From positions 372,001 through 436,000 of the forward strand of contig NZ_FOZX01000001.1 in assembly GCF_900116135.1 (NCBI RefSeq): DNA of 64,000 nucleotides, in the 5' to 3' direction. How positions within the stretch are numbered: the stretch's first letter is position 1; each line of letters opens with the position of its first letter. A program made the position numbers and the translations under genes. This DNA comes from Saccharopolyspora flava. Lineage in GTDB: Bacteria > Actinomycetota > Actinomycetes > Mycobacteriales > Pseudonocardiaceae. This document shows, piece after piece, positions 29,286-39,373 of the stretch. The notes beneath the pieces are model-generated. The model was not told the DNA's origin. It searched no databases and saw only the letters and a program-made list of their open reading frames with translations.

Positions 29286-31127
29286 TCACTGGACCTGGAG
29301 GGTCTGCAACGGAGCGGGTTCCTTGGACAGCGGGATCTGGTACCGCTGGGTGAGGAAGGAGGCGATGCTGTTGAACAGCGGTGCCGCCGAGCTGGATTCG
29401 CGCGAGCCCGACGGCGCGTCGAGCATCAGGCCCACCACGAAACGCGGGTTGTCCGCGGGAACCATGCCGGCGAAGGTGATCCAGTACTTCGACTGGCTGT
29501 AGCAGCGGCAGTCCGGATCGATCTGCTGCGCCGTGCCCGTCTTGCCCGACACCTGGTAGCCCGGCAGCGCCGCCGCCGAACCCGTGCCGTCGTTGGCACT
29601 GCCCGGACCGTTCTGCACCACCGCGCGCAGCATGTCCCTGACCGTGTGCGCCGTCTGCGGGCTCACCACCCGCACCGGCTCCGGACGCGGCCGCTCCACG
29701 CGAGTGCCGTCCGGGCGCACCTCGGCCTCGATGATGCGCGGCGGCATCCGCACGCCGTCGTTGGCGATGGCCTGGTACATGCCGGCCATCTGCAGCACCG
29801 TCATCGACAGGCCCTGCCCGATCGGCAGGTTCGCGAACGTCGAGCCCGACCAGTTCTCCCGCGCCGGGAGGCTGCCGCCGCTCTCGCCGGGCAGCCCGAT
29901 GCCGGTCGGCTTGCCGAGCCCGAAGGCCTTCGCGAGGTCGTACCAGCGCTGCTCGCCGAGCTGCTGGGCCACCATCAGCGTCCCCACGTTGGAGGACTTG
30001 CCCAGCACGCCGGTGAAGGTCAGCCCGATCGTGCCGTGGTCCCAGGCATCGCCGACGGTGCGGTCGGCGACCTTGATGCTGCCCGGCACCTGCAGCACCT
30101 GATCCGGCTTGACCAGGCCGTTCTCGATCGCCCCCGCCGCGGTGATCACCTTGTTCACCGAGCCGGGCTCGTACGGGGTGGTCACCGCCGGGTTGCCGAG
30201 GTTGCCGACCCACGGTCCGCGCGGGTCGAAGGTCTTGTCGTTGGCCAGCGCGTAGACCTCACCGGTCTTGGCGTCGAGAACCACGGCGCTGGCGTTCTTC
30301 GCGCCCGCCCGCGCGGCGTAGTCCGACACCTCCCGCTGCACCATGTACTGCAGGTCGGAGTCCAGCGTCAGCTGCACGTCGGAGCCCGGCGTGGCCGGTT
30401 CCAGCTCCCGCTCGGTGCCCGGGATGACCAGGCTGGAGCCCATCGCGGTGTCGGAGACCTTGGTGCCGTTGCGGCCGGCGAGGACGTCGTCCATCGCGGC
30501 CTCCAGGCCGATCTGGCCCTCGACCTTGCGGTCGTCCATCCGCCAGTTCGCGGCTCCTATGACGTTGGCCGCCAGGTTGCCCGCCGGGTACTCGCGGGTC
30601 GCGCGGTACTCGGCACCGATGTGCGGGTACTTCTCGGTGATCAGGTTGGCCTTGCTGGGGTCGATCTCCGGCCCGAAGTAGGTGAACCCGGCGTCCTTGA
30701 ACAGCGCGTCGAGCACTTCCTGCTCGGTGATCTGCCCGGGCAGCGTCTTGGCGATGAACCGGGCGACCTCCTGCTTGTACTGCGCCGAGGTCGGTTTGCT
30801 CGGGTCCTTGGCGTGCTGCTCGTCGAAGTCGCGGGTGAGCTGACGCGGGTTGGCGTAGAGCTGACGCGCCTCGCTGGAGAAGGCGAGCACGGTGGAGTTG
30901 CGGTCCACGATGGACCCGCGGTCGGCGGGGATCGCGTCCTTGGTGATCCGCTGCTTCTCGGCCTGGCTGGACAGCGCACCGGCCTCCACGCCCTGGACCT
31001 GGACGAGCTTGACACCGGCCACCAGCAACGCGATGACCATGAGCAACCGCCCGACCAACAACCGCCGGTTGCTGCCGGCGACGTTGGTGCGGGCGGTGCG
31101 ACCTCGAGCCTGGGGCCTGCGCGGCAT
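29286..31127 (-). CDS. ftsI: Septal transpeptidase FtsI (PBP3)
   Basis: A 613-residue class B penicillin-binding protein that cross-links septal peptidoglycan with FtsW. A basic N-terminus and one membrane segment (about 22-43) lead to the pedestal domain (DRGSIVDRNSTVLAFS) and the transpeptidase domain. Active-site motifs are S323-V-N-K326, S378-S-N380 and K529-T-G531. Its ATG overlaps the ftsL-like stop by one base (TGATG). The gene ends directly against a 48-bp palindrome, and its usual partner murE lies about 3.9 kb further on behind two inserted genes. Confidence 0.95.
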   Translation of the reverse strand: MPRRPQARGRTARTNVAGSNRRLLVGRLLMVIALLVAGVKLVQVQGVEAGALSSQAEKQRITKDAIPADRGSIVDRNSTVLAFSSEARQLYANPRQLTRDFDEQHAKDPSKPTSAQYKQEVARFIAKTLPGQITEQEVLDALFKDAGFTYFGPEIDPSKANLITEKYPHIGAEYRATREYPAGNLAANVIGAANWRMDDRKVEGQIGLEAAMDDVLAGRNGTKVSDTAMGSSLVIPGTERELEPATPGSDVQLTLDSDLQYMVQREVSDYAARAGAKNASAVVLDAKTGEVYALANDKTFDPRGPWVGNLGNPAVTTPYEPGSVNKVITAAGAIENGLVKPDQVLQVPGSIKVADRTVGDAWDHGTIGLTFTGVLGKSSNVGTLMVAQQLGEQRWYDLAKAFGLGKPTGIGLPGESGGSLPARENWSGSTFANLPIGQGLSMTVLQMAGMYQAIANDGVRMPPRIIEAEVRPDGTRVERPRPEPVRVVSPQTAHTVRDMLRAVVQNGPGSANDGTGSAAALPGYQVSGKTGTAQQIDPDCRCYSQSKYWITFAGMVPADNPRFVVGLMLDAPSGSRESSSAAPLFNSIASFLTQRYQIPLSKEPAPLQTLQVQ

Positions 31128-31897
31128 CAGCGCCCCATCGCCTGCGCCGCGGCCGGGTCCTGCTGCGGAGCGGGCTGGGCGGGCGCGGCCGGAGCACCGG
31201 CCTGACCCGGCGCACCCGCCTGCTGCGGCGCGGGCTGCCCCGGAGTCGGCTGGCCCGGAACCGGCTGGCCGGGCACGACCGGCGGAGCCGGCGGCGCGGG
31301 CGGCGGCGGGGCGACGGCCTTCTCCGGCTCACCCACGACCACGACCGAACCGTCCGGCTGCGGCACCAGGTGCGCGGGCGCCGGGGCCTTGACCATGCCC
31401 AGCTCCTGCTCGGCGCGGCGCTGGATCTCCGGCGTCGAACCCATCGTGCTGACGTCGCGCTGCAGCTGCTCCTTGCGCTCGTTGAGCACGTTGAGCCGCG
31501 TCTCGCCCTCCTGCAGCCGGTAGCTGCCGGACACCGCCGAGATCGACAGCCACAGGGTCGCGGCCAGGCCGGTGGCCAGCACCACCATCACGACCACGAC
31601 CAGCGGCAGCCGGGCCAGGGTCGAGACGCGATCGTGCACCAGCTGCCGGGCGCGCGGCATCGCCGCGACGGGACGCCGCTCCTCGGCGCCCTGCCGGATC
31701 TGGCGCGGGCGGCGCACCGACTGGTCGCGGCGCTCCTCCCGCCGCGCGTAGGCGCGCTCGGCCGCGGCCGAGCGGGTCCGGCGCTTGTCGGACTTCTTCG
31801 GCGACGACTTCAGCCCGGAGGGCTGGGTCGTGCGGGTCTTCTCCGCGGTCTGGGCCTCGGTTCGTGACGCCGCGTTGGCACGTGCAGGTGCAGTCAT
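31127..31897 (-). CDS. FtsL-like septum formation protein
   Basis: A 256-residue bitopic protein at the ftsL position. A long basic cytoplasmic part (about 1-100) leads to one membrane segment ([20 protein letters not shown]), then a short coiled coil ([20 protein letters not shown]) ending in an [14 protein letters not shown] segment like that of FtsL/FtsB-type proteins. The C-terminal 70 residues are a Pro/Gln/Ala-rich tail. Sequence similarity in this family is weak, so the name rests on layout and position between rsmH and ftsI. It overlaps rsmH by 4 bp. Confidence 0.88.
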   Translation of the reverse strand: MTAPARANAASRTEAQTAEKTRTTQPSGLKSSPKKSDKRRTRSAAAERAYARREERRDQSVRRPRQIRQGAEERRPVAAMPRARQLVHDRVSTLARLPLVVVVMVVLATGLAATLWLSISAVSGSYRLQEGETRLNVLNERKEQLQRDVSTMGSTPEIQRRAEQELGMVKAPAPAHLVPQPDGSVVVVGEPEKAVAPPPPAPPAPPVVPGQPVPGQPTPGQPAPQQAGAPGQAGAPAAPAQPAPQQDPAAAQAMGR

Positions 31898-32892
31898 GTC
31901 GCCTCCTCGCCGTTGCCCCCGCGGATCCGCTCGGCGGCGCGCAGCCGCACCGAAGCCGCCCTGGGGTTGGTTTCGATCTCGTCGGCACCGGCCTGCTCGG
32001 CGCCCCGGGTGAGCAGCCGGAATTCCGGCCCGTGCCCGGGGAGTTCGACCGGCAGGTCGACCGGGGTGCGGGACTTCACGCGGTCGGCGAGCTCCCGCTT
32101 GGTGATCTTGTCCTCCAGCGAGTGGTAGGACATGACCGCGATCCGGCCGCCCGGCGCCAGCGAGTCCAGCGCCGCGGGCAGCGCCCGCTCGAGCACGTCG
32201 AGCTCGGCGTTGACCTCGATGCGCAGCGCCTGGAACGTGCGCTTGGCCGGGTGGCCGCCGGTGCGCCTGCTGGCGGCCGGGACCGTGCTGTAGAGCAGCT
32301 CGACCAGCCGCGCGCTGGTGCTGAAGGGTTCCTTCTCGCGCTCGCGGATGACCGCCGAGGCGATCTTGCCCGCGAACTTCTCCTCGCCGTAGACCCGCAG
32401 GATCCGGGCGAGGTCCTCGTGCGGATAGGTGTTGAGGATGTCGGCCGCGGTCCGCGGCGCCCCCGAGTCCATCCGCATGTCCAGCGGCGCGTCCTGCGCG
32501 TAGGCGAAACCGCGGCCGGCCTCGTCCAGCTGCAGCGAGGACACGCCCAGGTCGAACAGCGCGGCGTCCACGGTGGACAGTCCGAGCTCGTCGAGCACCC
32601 GGTCCCACTCGTCGTAGACCGCGTGCACCAGGTCGATCCGGTCGGCGTAGGGCGCGAGCCGCTCCCCCGCCAGGCGCAGCGCGTCCGGGTCCCGGTCGAG
32701 CCCGATCAGGCGCAGCCCGGGGTGCGCGGCCAGCATCGCCTCGGAGTGCCCGCCCATGCCGAGCGTGGCGTCGACGACCACCGCCCCGTCCCGGGACAGC
32801 GCGGGCTCCAGCAGCTCCAGCGTGCGCTCCAGCAGCACCGGCACGTGCTTGTCGCGGGCGGAACCGCCCGTCTCATGCGGCTTGTCGGCCAC
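31894..32892 (-). CDS. rsmH: 16S rRNA C1402 N4-methyltransferase RsmH
   Basis: A SAM-dependent methyltransferase of 332 residues (formerly MraW) that modifies C1402 in the ribosomal P site. Marks are [28 protein letters not shown], the [17 protein letters not shown] segment and [14 protein letters not shown]. The GTG at 32892 is chosen because GGGAGGGA lies just upstream; an ATG at 32928 would add 12 residues but has no ribosome site. ATGA overlap with the ftsL-like gene. Confidence 0.95.
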   Translation of the reverse strand: MADKPHETGGSARDKHVPVLLERTLELLEPALSRDGAVVVDATLGMGGHSEAMLAAHPGLRLIGLDRDPDALRLAGERLAPYADRIDLVHAVYDEWDRVLDELGLSTVDAALFDLGVSSLQLDEAGRGFAYAQDAPLDMRMDSGAPRTAADILNTYPHEDLARILRVYGEEKFAGKIASAVIREREKEPFSTSARLVELLYSTVPAASRRTGGHPAKRTFQALRIEVNAELDVLERALPAALDSLAPGGRIAVMSYHSLEDKITKRELADRVKSRTPVDLPVELPGHGPEFRLLTRGAEQAGADEIETNPRAASVRLRAAERIRGGNGEEAT

Positions 32893-33102
32893 TGCGGTCC
32901 CTCCCTCCCGCGTGCCGTTCTTGCTCATAACCAGCGATCGGTGCGCACCCGTCAGTGCGCACCGACCGCCGTTGCGTCAATCCCCCTCTGGCGCCGGATC
33001 CCGTCAGGTCCCCGCCCGCCCGTCGCTTCCTGGTGCCGGGGAAGATGCACCAGGAGGCGAAAGCCGAGCGGACCGAGGCCTCACGAAACCCGACCGTCAC
33101 GC

Positions 33103-33534
33103 CTAGAACACGCCGGGCAGCACCTCCTCCTGCGCCTGGGCGTAGCCCTCCTCGTGCTCGTCGAGGTAGGTCTGCCACCTGTCCGCCTGCCAGATCTCCA
33201 GGCGGGTGATCGCACCGATGACCACGCATTCCTTGTTCAGTTCCGCGTAGCGCCGCAGCTCCGGTGCGATGGAGATCCGCCCCTGGCCGTCGGGACGCTG
33301 CTCGTCGGTTCCGGCGAACAGGTACCGCTGGTAGGCGCGCACCGCCTCGTTGGTGAACGGAGCCTCGGCGACCTTGCGCGCCATCTGCTCGAACTCGTCG
33401 CGCGGGAAGACGTAGAGGCAGTGGTCCTGTCCCTTGGTGACCATCAGACCCCCCGCCAGTGCGTCCCGGAACTTCGCCGGCAGCGTCAAGCGCCCCTTGT
33501 CGTCGAGCTTGGGGTGATGGGTGCCGAGAAACAT
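33103..33534 (-). CDS. mraZ: Transcriptional regulator MraZ
   Basis: A 143-residue protein with two AbrB-like MraZ domains ([20 protein letters not shown], then [20 protein letters not shown]). MraZ is a DNA-binding ring that controls its own dcw operon by binding TGGGN repeats before mraZ. Such repeats are visible at 33630-33664. It is the first gene of the dcw cluster, separated from rsmH by about 210 bp. Confidence 0.96.
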   Translation of the reverse strand: MFLGTHHPKLDDKGRLTLPAKFRDALAGGLMVTKGQDHCLYVFPRDEFEQMARKVAEAPFTNEAVRAYQRYLFAGTDEQRPDGQGRISIAPELRRYAELNKECVVIGAITRLEIWQADRWQTYLDEHEEGYAQAQEEVLPGVF

Positions 33535-33629
33535 CCCGGTCCACCTCCCCCGGCCCGGATCCCCTCAGCCGACGACTGCTCCGCACCGGAAACCGACGCG
33601 GGATTCAACTGCCGACGAAGGCAGCAGGA

Positions 33630-33664
33630 CCCCCTTTTGCCCCACCGCGCCCCACAGTACCCCA
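33630..33664 (-). promoter_or_regulatory. MraZ-type TGGGG box array before mraZ
   Basis: On the minus strand TGGGG occurs at 33660-33664, 33650-33654 and 33640-33644, exactly 10 bp apart, followed by a weaker GGGGG at 33630-33634. Repeats of TGGGN with 5-nt spacers are the known operator of MraZ. The array ends about 96 bp upstream of the mraZ start. Confidence 0.85.
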
Positions 33665-33928
33665 CTTCGCTCCACCGTCAACACGAAACGCCCCGCTCAC
33701 CCCGGTGTGATCATCGACGTTTCCGCAGGTAGTGCGCCGTGGGGGCGAAGTGGGGGAAATCGGGGCGCCGCGCAGGCCCCCACCCCACCACGCACCACCG
33801 TCGGCGCACCAGCCACGATGGGCGGGGGCATGGCGAAAACCGCCGGTCAGCACGCGTGTAGATCAACTGCGCGGGCGGCCGGTTATGCTCAGTCCGTTCG
33901 GGGCCCGGCATCGACCGCGCTCCGGTGG

Positions 33929-33943
33929 TGGGGTGAAGTGGGG
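33929..33943 (+). promoter_or_regulatory. MraZ-type box pair before moxR
   Basis: TGGGG at 33929-33933 and 33939-33943, again 10 bp apart, on the plus strand about 100 bp before moxR. A looser pair lies at 33741-33745 and 33752-33756. The wider word GAAGTGGGG is shared with the mraZ-side array. Confidence 0.55.
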
Positions 33944-34043
33944 CAGCGCGGCCCCGGCTCCACCGGCCCGGTCCGGGTGTCCCTCCCGGCATCCCCGGTC
34001 CGCGGGCCCGACACGGCCGGGAGGGCGAAATCCAGGAGGTGGC

Positions 34044-35075
34044 GTGACGCCGAAAACCCAGCTGACCGGCGCGTCCGGTCCGACGACCGGCGCGTCCGCC
34101 CCGGCCGCGCCCGGCATCGACCGCGTGCACGGCACCATCCAGCGCATCGCCGCCAACGTCGAGCAGGTCCTCGTCGGCAAGCCCGAGGTGGTCCGGATCG
34201 CGCTGGTCACCCTGCTCGCCGAGGGCCACCTGCTGGTCGAGGACGTGCCCGGGGTCGGCAAGACCTCGCTGGCCAAGGCGCTCGCGCGATCGATCGACTG
34301 CACGGTCAGCCGCATCCAGTTCACGCCCGACCTGCTGCCCAGCGACATCACCGGCGTGTCCATCTACAACCGGCAGACCGAGAACTTCGAGTTCCGCCCC
34401 GGCCCGGTGTTCGCCAACGTCGTGGTGGGCGACGAGATCAACCGCGCCTCCCCGAAGACGCAGTCGGCGCTGCTGGAGTGCATGGAGGAGCAGCAGGTCA
34501 CCGTCGACGGCGACACCTACGAGCTCGGCGCCCCGTTCATGGTCATCGCCACCCAGAACCCGATCGAGATGGAGGGCACCTACGCCCTGCCCGAGGCCCA
34601 GCGCGACCGCTTCACCGCGCGGGTCTCCATCGGCTACCCCGATCGCAAGGCCGAGCTGGCGATGGTCGACGAGCACAGCGGGCACGACCCGCTCGGGCAG
34701 CTGCGGCCGGTCGCCGACAGCGCCGAGGTGCAGGAGCTGCTGCGCATCGTCGCCGGCGTGCACACCTCCGCCGACGTCCGCCGCTACGCGATCGACCTGG
34801 TCACCGCCACCCGCGAGCTCGCCGAGCTGCGGCTCGGCGCCTCCCCCCGCTCCACGCTGCAACTGCTGCGCGCCGCCCGCGCCCAGGCCGCGCTGGCCGG
34901 CCGCGACTTCGTCGTCCCCGACGACCTGCAAGCCGTGTCGGTCCCGGTGCTGGCGCACCGGCTGGTGCTGACCAGCGAGGCCCGCGCCGCCCGCCGCTCG
35001 GCCCCCGACCTGGTGCGGCAGCTGCTGGAGCGCATCCCGGTGCCGCGCGGCGACACCCACGACGAACGAGGCTGA
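34044..35075 (+). CDS. MoxR-family AAA+ ATPase
   Basis: A 343-residue AAA+ ATPase. Walker A is VPGVGKTSLAKAL, Walker B is VVGDEINRASPKTQSALLE, and ATQNPIEMEGTYALPEAQRDRF is the sensor region typical of MoxR. Members act as chaperones or activators for proteins encoded beside them, often with VWA or DUF58 partners. The GTG start has AGGAGG at 34034-34039. One base separates its stop from the DUF58 gene. Confidence 0.93.
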   Translation: MTPKTQLTGASGPTTGASAPAAPGIDRVHGTIQRIAANVEQVLVGKPEVVRIALVTLLAEGHLLVEDVPGVGKTSLAKALARSIDCTVSRIQFTPDLLPSDITGVSIYNRQTENFEFRPGPVFANVVVGDEINRASPKTQSALLECMEEQQVTVDGDTYELGAPFMVIATQNPIEMEGTYALPEAQRDRFTARVSIGYPDRKAELAMVDEHSGHDPLGQLRPVADSAEVQELLRIVAGVHTSADVRRYAIDLVTATRELAELRLGASPRSTLQLLRAARAQAALAGRDFVVPDDLQAVSVPVLAHRLVLTSEARAARRSAPDLVRQLLERIPVPRGDTHDERG

Positions 35076-35076
35076 C

Positions 35077-36324
35077 ATGCTGTCCGGGCTGACCATCCGC
35101 GGCCGCTGCCTGCTGGCCGCGGGCGTGGCAGCCGGGATCTGCGCGCTGGTCCTCGACGAGCGGGACCTGCTGCGGGTCTCGGCCTTCGTGATCGCCTTGC
35201 CGCTGCTGTCGCTGCTGCTGTCCGGCCAGGTCCGGTTCGGCGTCGCCGCGCGCCGGGTGGTCGACCCGCCGCGGGTGCCGGTCGGGTCCCGGGCCGACGT
35301 CGAGCTGCACATCAGCGGCAGCGGCAGGCTGCCCGCCGACGGCCTGGTGCTGGAGGACGGCACCCCGCACGCGCTCGGCGACCGCCCCCGCTTCCGGCTG
35401 CCGGTGGTGCCGCGTCACGGCGGCCAGGTGGTGAGCTACCCGGTGACCCCGGCGCTGCGCGGCATCCACCACATCGGACCGCTGCGCACCTGGATCGTCG
35501 ACCCGTTCGGGCTCGCCCAGTTCGAGCGCGAGCTGGCCGGGCGCTCCCGGCTGGTGGCGACCCCGCAGGTCGTCGAGCTCGCCGGGCTGCCCGCCGATTC
35601 CGGGCTGGGCACCGGTGAGGACGGCACCGCGCGGATGCGCGCCGGGCACGGCGAGGACGACGCGATGGTCCGCCAGTACCGGCAGGGCGACGACATCCGC
35701 CGGGTGCACTGGAAGTCCACCGCGCGCCGCGACGAGCTGATGGTGCGGGTGGAGGAGCGGCCCTGGCACGGCGGCGTCACGGTGCTGCTGGACCGCCGCT
35801 CGGCCGCGCACCGCGGCAACGGCCCGAACAGCAGCGTCGAGTGGGCGGTCTCGGCGGTCGCCAGCATCTGCCTGCACCTCGCCCAGCACGGCCAGCAGGT
35901 CCGGCTGGTCACCGAGGACGGACATCCGCTGACCCGCGGCATCGGCGGCGACGACGGCGCGCACGACGAGGTGCTGCTCGACGCGCTGGCCGCCGTGCGC
36001 CCCTCCCCGCAGCGCGACCTGCAGTGCAGCCGCGACCCCGGCGACGGGCACGAGCTGATCGCGGTCCTCGGCGAGGTCACCACCGCGGGCGTGGCGGAGC
36101 TGACCAAGCTCCGCCCGCAGGAGACCCGCAGCCTCGCGGTGCTGCTGCAGGTGCGCTCGTGGAACGGCGACGGCGGCGGGGTGGACGTCGAGGAGTCGGC
36201 GCGCACGCTGCGCGCGGCGGGCTGGAACGTCGTGGTGGCCGACGGGCCCACGACCCCGATCTCCGAGGTGTGGCGGGAGCTGTGCGGGCAGACGAGGTCC
36301 GAGAGCACGGGACTGATGGCGTGA
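35077..36324 (+). CDS. DUF58 membrane protein
   Basis: A 415-residue protein with two N-terminal membrane segments (about 9-50) and a C-terminal DUF58 domain, marked by VRQYRQGDDIRRVHWKSTAR. DUF58 is related to VWA domains and is regularly coded between moxR and a transglutaminase-like gene. A shared envelope or export role is inferred from this pattern. Its stop overlaps the next gene as GTGA. Confidence 0.92.
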   Translation: MLSGLTIRGRCLLAAGVAAGICALVLDERDLLRVSAFVIALPLLSLLLSGQVRFGVAARRVVDPPRVPVGSRADVELHISGSGRLPADGLVLEDGTPHALGDRPRFRLPVVPRHGGQVVSYPVTPALRGIHHIGPLRTWIVDPFGLAQFERELAGRSRLVATPQVVELAGLPADSGLGTGEDGTARMRAGHGEDDAMVRQYRQGDDIRRVHWKSTARRDELMVRVEERPWHGGVTVLLDRRSAAHRGNGPNSSVEWAVSAVASICLHLAQHGQQVRLVTEDGHPLTRGIGGDDGAHDEVLLDALAAVRPSPQRDLQCSRDPGDGHELIAVLGEVTTAGVAELTKLRPQETRSLAVLLQVRSWNGDGGGVDVEESARTLRAAGWNVVVADGPTTPISEVWRELCGQTRSESTGLMA

Positions 36325-38573
36325 GCGCGAAGGAGACCGGTTCCCTCGACACCTCGCTGGTCGCCTCGGCGGCCGGCGCGGTGGCGGTGCTGTGCGCCTC
36401 GGCGTCGTTCGCCGGGGTGCTGGGCGATGCGCGCTGGGTGTTCCCGGCGGCGGTCGCGGTGCTGATCGTGGTGGGCGCGGGCGCGCTGGGCAGGCACCTG
36501 GGCTGGCCGACCGCCGGCACCGTCGCCGCGCAGCTGGCGGCGCTGCTGGTGACGTTGACGGCGATGTTCGCCGGTTCGAGCGCGGTGCTGGGCGTGCTGC
36601 CCGGTCCGGCCGCGTTCGTCGAGCTGTCCCGGCTGCTGGGCGGCACCGGCGAGCTGATCCGCACCGGCGTGCCCCCGGTGCCGGCCGATCCCCCGCTGCA
36701 GGCGCTGGTGTGCCTGGGCCTGGGCGTGGTGGCGCTGCTGGTGGACCTGATCGCGGTGGGCATCGGCATGCCCGCGGTGACCGGGCTGGTGCTGCTGTGC
36801 GTGTTCGCGATCCCCGCGTCGCTGGCCGAGAAGATGCTGCCCTGGTGGTCGTTCGCGCTGGGTGGCGCGGGCTACGCGCTGCTGCTCGCCGCGGGTGGCC
36901 ATCACCGCCGGTGGCAGCGCTACGAGGAGCCGGACCGGGTGGCCTACGCGCTGTTCGGGCGGACCACGGCGGTCGTCGCGGGCACCGCCGGGGTGATCGC
37001 GGTGCTGGCCGGGTCGGTGTTCACCGGGGTCGGCACCGAGGGCCGGTTGCCGGGGTCGGTACCGGAGGAGTTCGGCGGCACCGACGGCATCGGGCTGCAG
37101 CCGTTCACCTCGCTGCGCGGCCAGCTCAACCGGGACAAGGTGGTGGAGCTGTTCCGGGTCCGCGGCCTGCAGCAGGACAGCTACCTGCGGGCGATGACGC
37201 TGCGCAAGTTCGACCCGCGCACCGGATGGCAGCTCGACGGCCTCACCCAGGGCGTGGACGCCGGTGCCCCGCTGCCGCTGCCGGAGGGCACGACGATCGG
37301 GCGCGGCAGGCCCGAGCGCATCGAGGTCCAGCCGATCGGCTACCGGGACCCGTGGCTGCCGGTGTTCGGCACCCCGGTGTCGGTGACCGGCATGGGCCGG
37401 AACTGGCGCTACGACCCGGCCGCCGGGATCGTGTTCACCCAGACCAACCAGGAGACGCGGCCCTACACCCAGCAGGTGATCGTCCCGGACCCGTCGCCGG
37501 ACGAGCTGCGCAACGCGCGCGGGCCGATGCCGATCGACCCCGCCTACGTCGACGCCTCCGGCATCTCGCCGCAGGTCGCGCAGCTGGCGCAGCGGCTGAC
37601 CGCCGACGCGCCGACCGAGTTCGACAAGGCGGTGGCGCTCAACCGGTACTTCACCGATCCGGCCAACGGGTTCCGCTACGACCTGGCGACCGCCCCCTCG
37701 ACCGGGCAGGACGCGTTGAGCGACTTCCTGTTCCGGGGCAAGCGCGGGTTCTGCGAGCAGTACGCGTCGTCGATGGCGGTGCTGCTGCGCTCGATCGGCA
37801 TCCCGTCGCGGGTGGCGGTCGGCTTCACCGCCGGGTACCAGGACGGCACCGAGCAGGTGATCACCACCGAGGACGCGCACGCGTGGGTGGAGGCCTACTT
37901 CCCGGGCTGGGGCTGGCAGACGTTCGACCCGACGCCGCTGAGCGACGGGCGCACGGCGCTGCCGCAGTTCCTGGACACCGCGCTGCACCCGCCGCAGGCG
38001 GCTCCGGCGCCGGTGCCGGGTCAGCCGCAGCCCGCCCCGGCACCGGGTGCGCCGGTGCCGCCCACCGCGGGCGTGCCCGCCGACCAGCCGGACGCCCGCG
38101 ACGTGCCGCAGCAGCGCCGCGAACCGGAGGATCGCGGCTGGTCGGTGACGCTGCTGGTGCTGGTGGTGCTGCTGGCGTGCGCGGGCGCGGCGACGCCGCT
38201 GGCGGTGCGCGAGATCCGGCGCGGTCAGCGGCTGCAGGCGATCACCGAGGGCCGCGCGGGCGCGGCGAGCACGGCGTGGCGGGAGGTGCTCGACGAGTTC
38301 CGCGACCGGGGCCACCGGCCGCGCGCCACCGACACCGCGCGGCAGCTCGCAGACCGGCTCGTCACCGACCACGAGCTCGACGCCACCGGAGTGGACGCGC
38401 TGAAGAGCCTGATCACGGCCGTGGAGCGGGAGTGGTACGCGCCGTCCGCGCAGCCCGACGGCACGCTCGCGGACACGCTGCGGACGATCACCACGAGCCT
38501 GCGGGAGAACGCGCCGCTGGACTTGCGGTCCCGGCTGTTCCCCCGGTCGGCGCTGCCGCCGTGGCGCGGCTGA
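36321..38573 (+). CDS. TgpA-like transglutaminase membrane protein
   Basis: A 750-residue protein. About six N-terminal membrane segments (to about 240) are followed by an extracytoplasmic transglutaminase-like domain with Cys in KRGFCEQYASSMAVLLR, His in DAHAWVEAYFPGWGW and Asp in FDPTP. After a Pro-rich stretch there is one more membrane segment and a cytoplasmic DUF4129-like tail. The substrate is not known. It is third in the moxR-DUF58 operon, and the tail may contact MoxR. Confidence 0.92.
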   Translation: MSAKETGSLDTSLVASAAGAVAVLCASASFAGVLGDARWVFPAAVAVLIVVGAGALGRHLGWPTAGTVAAQLAALLVTLTAMFAGSSAVLGVLPGPAAFVELSRLLGGTGELIRTGVPPVPADPPLQALVCLGLGVVALLVDLIAVGIGMPAVTGLVLLCVFAIPASLAEKMLPWWSFALGGAGYALLLAAGGHHRRWQRYEEPDRVAYALFGRTTAVVAGTAGVIAVLAGSVFTGVGTEGRLPGSVPEEFGGTDGIGLQPFTSLRGQLNRDKVVELFRVRGLQQDSYLRAMTLRKFDPRTGWQLDGLTQGVDAGAPLPLPEGTTIGRGRPERIEVQPIGYRDPWLPVFGTPVSVTGMGRNWRYDPAAGIVFTQTNQETRPYTQQVIVPDPSPDELRNARGPMPIDPAYVDASGISPQVAQLAQRLTADAPTEFDKAVALNRYFTDPANGFRYDLATAPSTGQDALSDFLFRGKRGFCEQYASSMAVLLRSIGIPSRVAVGFTAGYQDGTEQVITTEDAHAWVEAYFPGWGWQTFDPTPLSDGRTALPQFLDTALHPPQAAPAPVPGQPQPAPAPGAPVPPTAGVPADQPDARDVPQQRREPEDRGWSVTLLVLVVLLACAGAATPLAVREIRRGQRLQAITEGRAGAASTAWREVLDEFRDRGHRPRATDTARQLADRLVTDHELDATGVDALKSLITAVEREWYAPSAQPDGTLADTLRTITTSLRENAPLDLRSRLFPRSALPPWRG

Positions 38574-38606
38574 GGCTGGTGAGCCCGGCTAAGGTTTCGC
38601 GCGCAT

Positions 38607-38649
38607 GAAGTTCGCCGCCGGGTCCTCGAGGGTCCCGGCGGCGATCTTC
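38607..38649. terminator. Bidirectional terminator between tgpA-like and DUF3040 genes
   Basis: A 16-bp stem with one mismatch (38607-38622 with 38634-38649) and an 11-nt loop lies between two converging genes. Confidence 0.7.
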
Positions 38650-38661
38650 ACGAATGCGGTT

Positions 38662-39081
38662 CTACTGCTCGAAGCGCTTGCGGAAGCGCTCTTCCATGCG
38701 CTGGGCGAGCGAGCCCTTCGCGGAGGACCGGCCGGAGCCGCCGCGCTTGGGCTTCGCGCCCCCGCCGCCGTTGTCCTCGGCCTCGGCCTCATCGCCACCA
38801 CCGCGCAACGCGGACAGGACGATCACGGCTCCGCCGAACATCACGAGGAAGCCGACCACGCTCAGCACCGGGATTTCCGCCGGTCGCAGGGCGGGGATCA
38901 CCGCGCCGACGACCAGCAGGGCAAGACCCAGCACGAAGACGGCGATGCCCTGCAGCCGCCGACGTCGAGATGGGCGTTGAAGCCGTCCTCCGCGCACGGT
39001 GGAGGCGAATTTGGGGTCCTCGGCGTAGAGCGCGCGCTCGATCTGCTCGAGCTGTCGCTGCTCGTGCTCGGAGAGTGGCAT
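38662..39081 (-). CDS. DUF3040 membrane protein
   Basis: A 139-residue actinobacterial protein. It begins MPLSEHEQRQLEQIERALYA, the hallmark of DUF3040, followed by two membrane segments (about 43-63 and 70-90) and a Gly/Lys/Arg-rich tail with a short helical end. Function unknown. The start at 39081 has GGAGGAGGA just upstream. About 290 bp upstream (39082-39373) contain no gene and should include its promoter. Confidence 0.9.
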   Translation of the reverse strand: MPLSEHEQRQLEQIERALYAEDPKFASTVRGGRLQRPSRRRRLQGIAVFVLGLALLVVGAVIPALRPAEIPVLSVVGFLVMFGGAVIVLSALRGGGDEAEAEDNGGGGAKPKRGGSGRSSAKGSLAQRMEERFRKRFEQ

Positions 39082-39373
39082 GACTCCTCCTCCGGCACAG
39101 GTAATCGGTGGCGCCGGGCTTGCCGACCGGCGAACGCTTGGGGGCGTCACCATCGAGGATACGGTTCCGGCGACGCGACGACTACCCGGTCCGGCCACCG
39201 GAAACCGGCGACATCGCGGACGTCACCGGATCCGAACCTTGATCATCTTCACGTACGGTATCAACGACCAGCGGTAATCATCTGACCCACCCTGGGTAGT
39301 CGCGGTCCGTGATCATTTTGTCACACCTGCGGCCGATCGGCGGAATTTCCGGAACCGCGCGGTCCGCCCGCGG

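Larger units (their letters stand above)
33535..34043. promoter_or_regulatory. Divergent mraZ/moxR promoter region
   Basis: A 509-bp gap that must contain the main promoter of the dcw cluster on one strand and of the moxR operon on the other. It has TGGGG boxes in both orientations (listed separately). No small gene is supportable; the frames here are Pro/Arg-rich. Confidence 0.7.
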
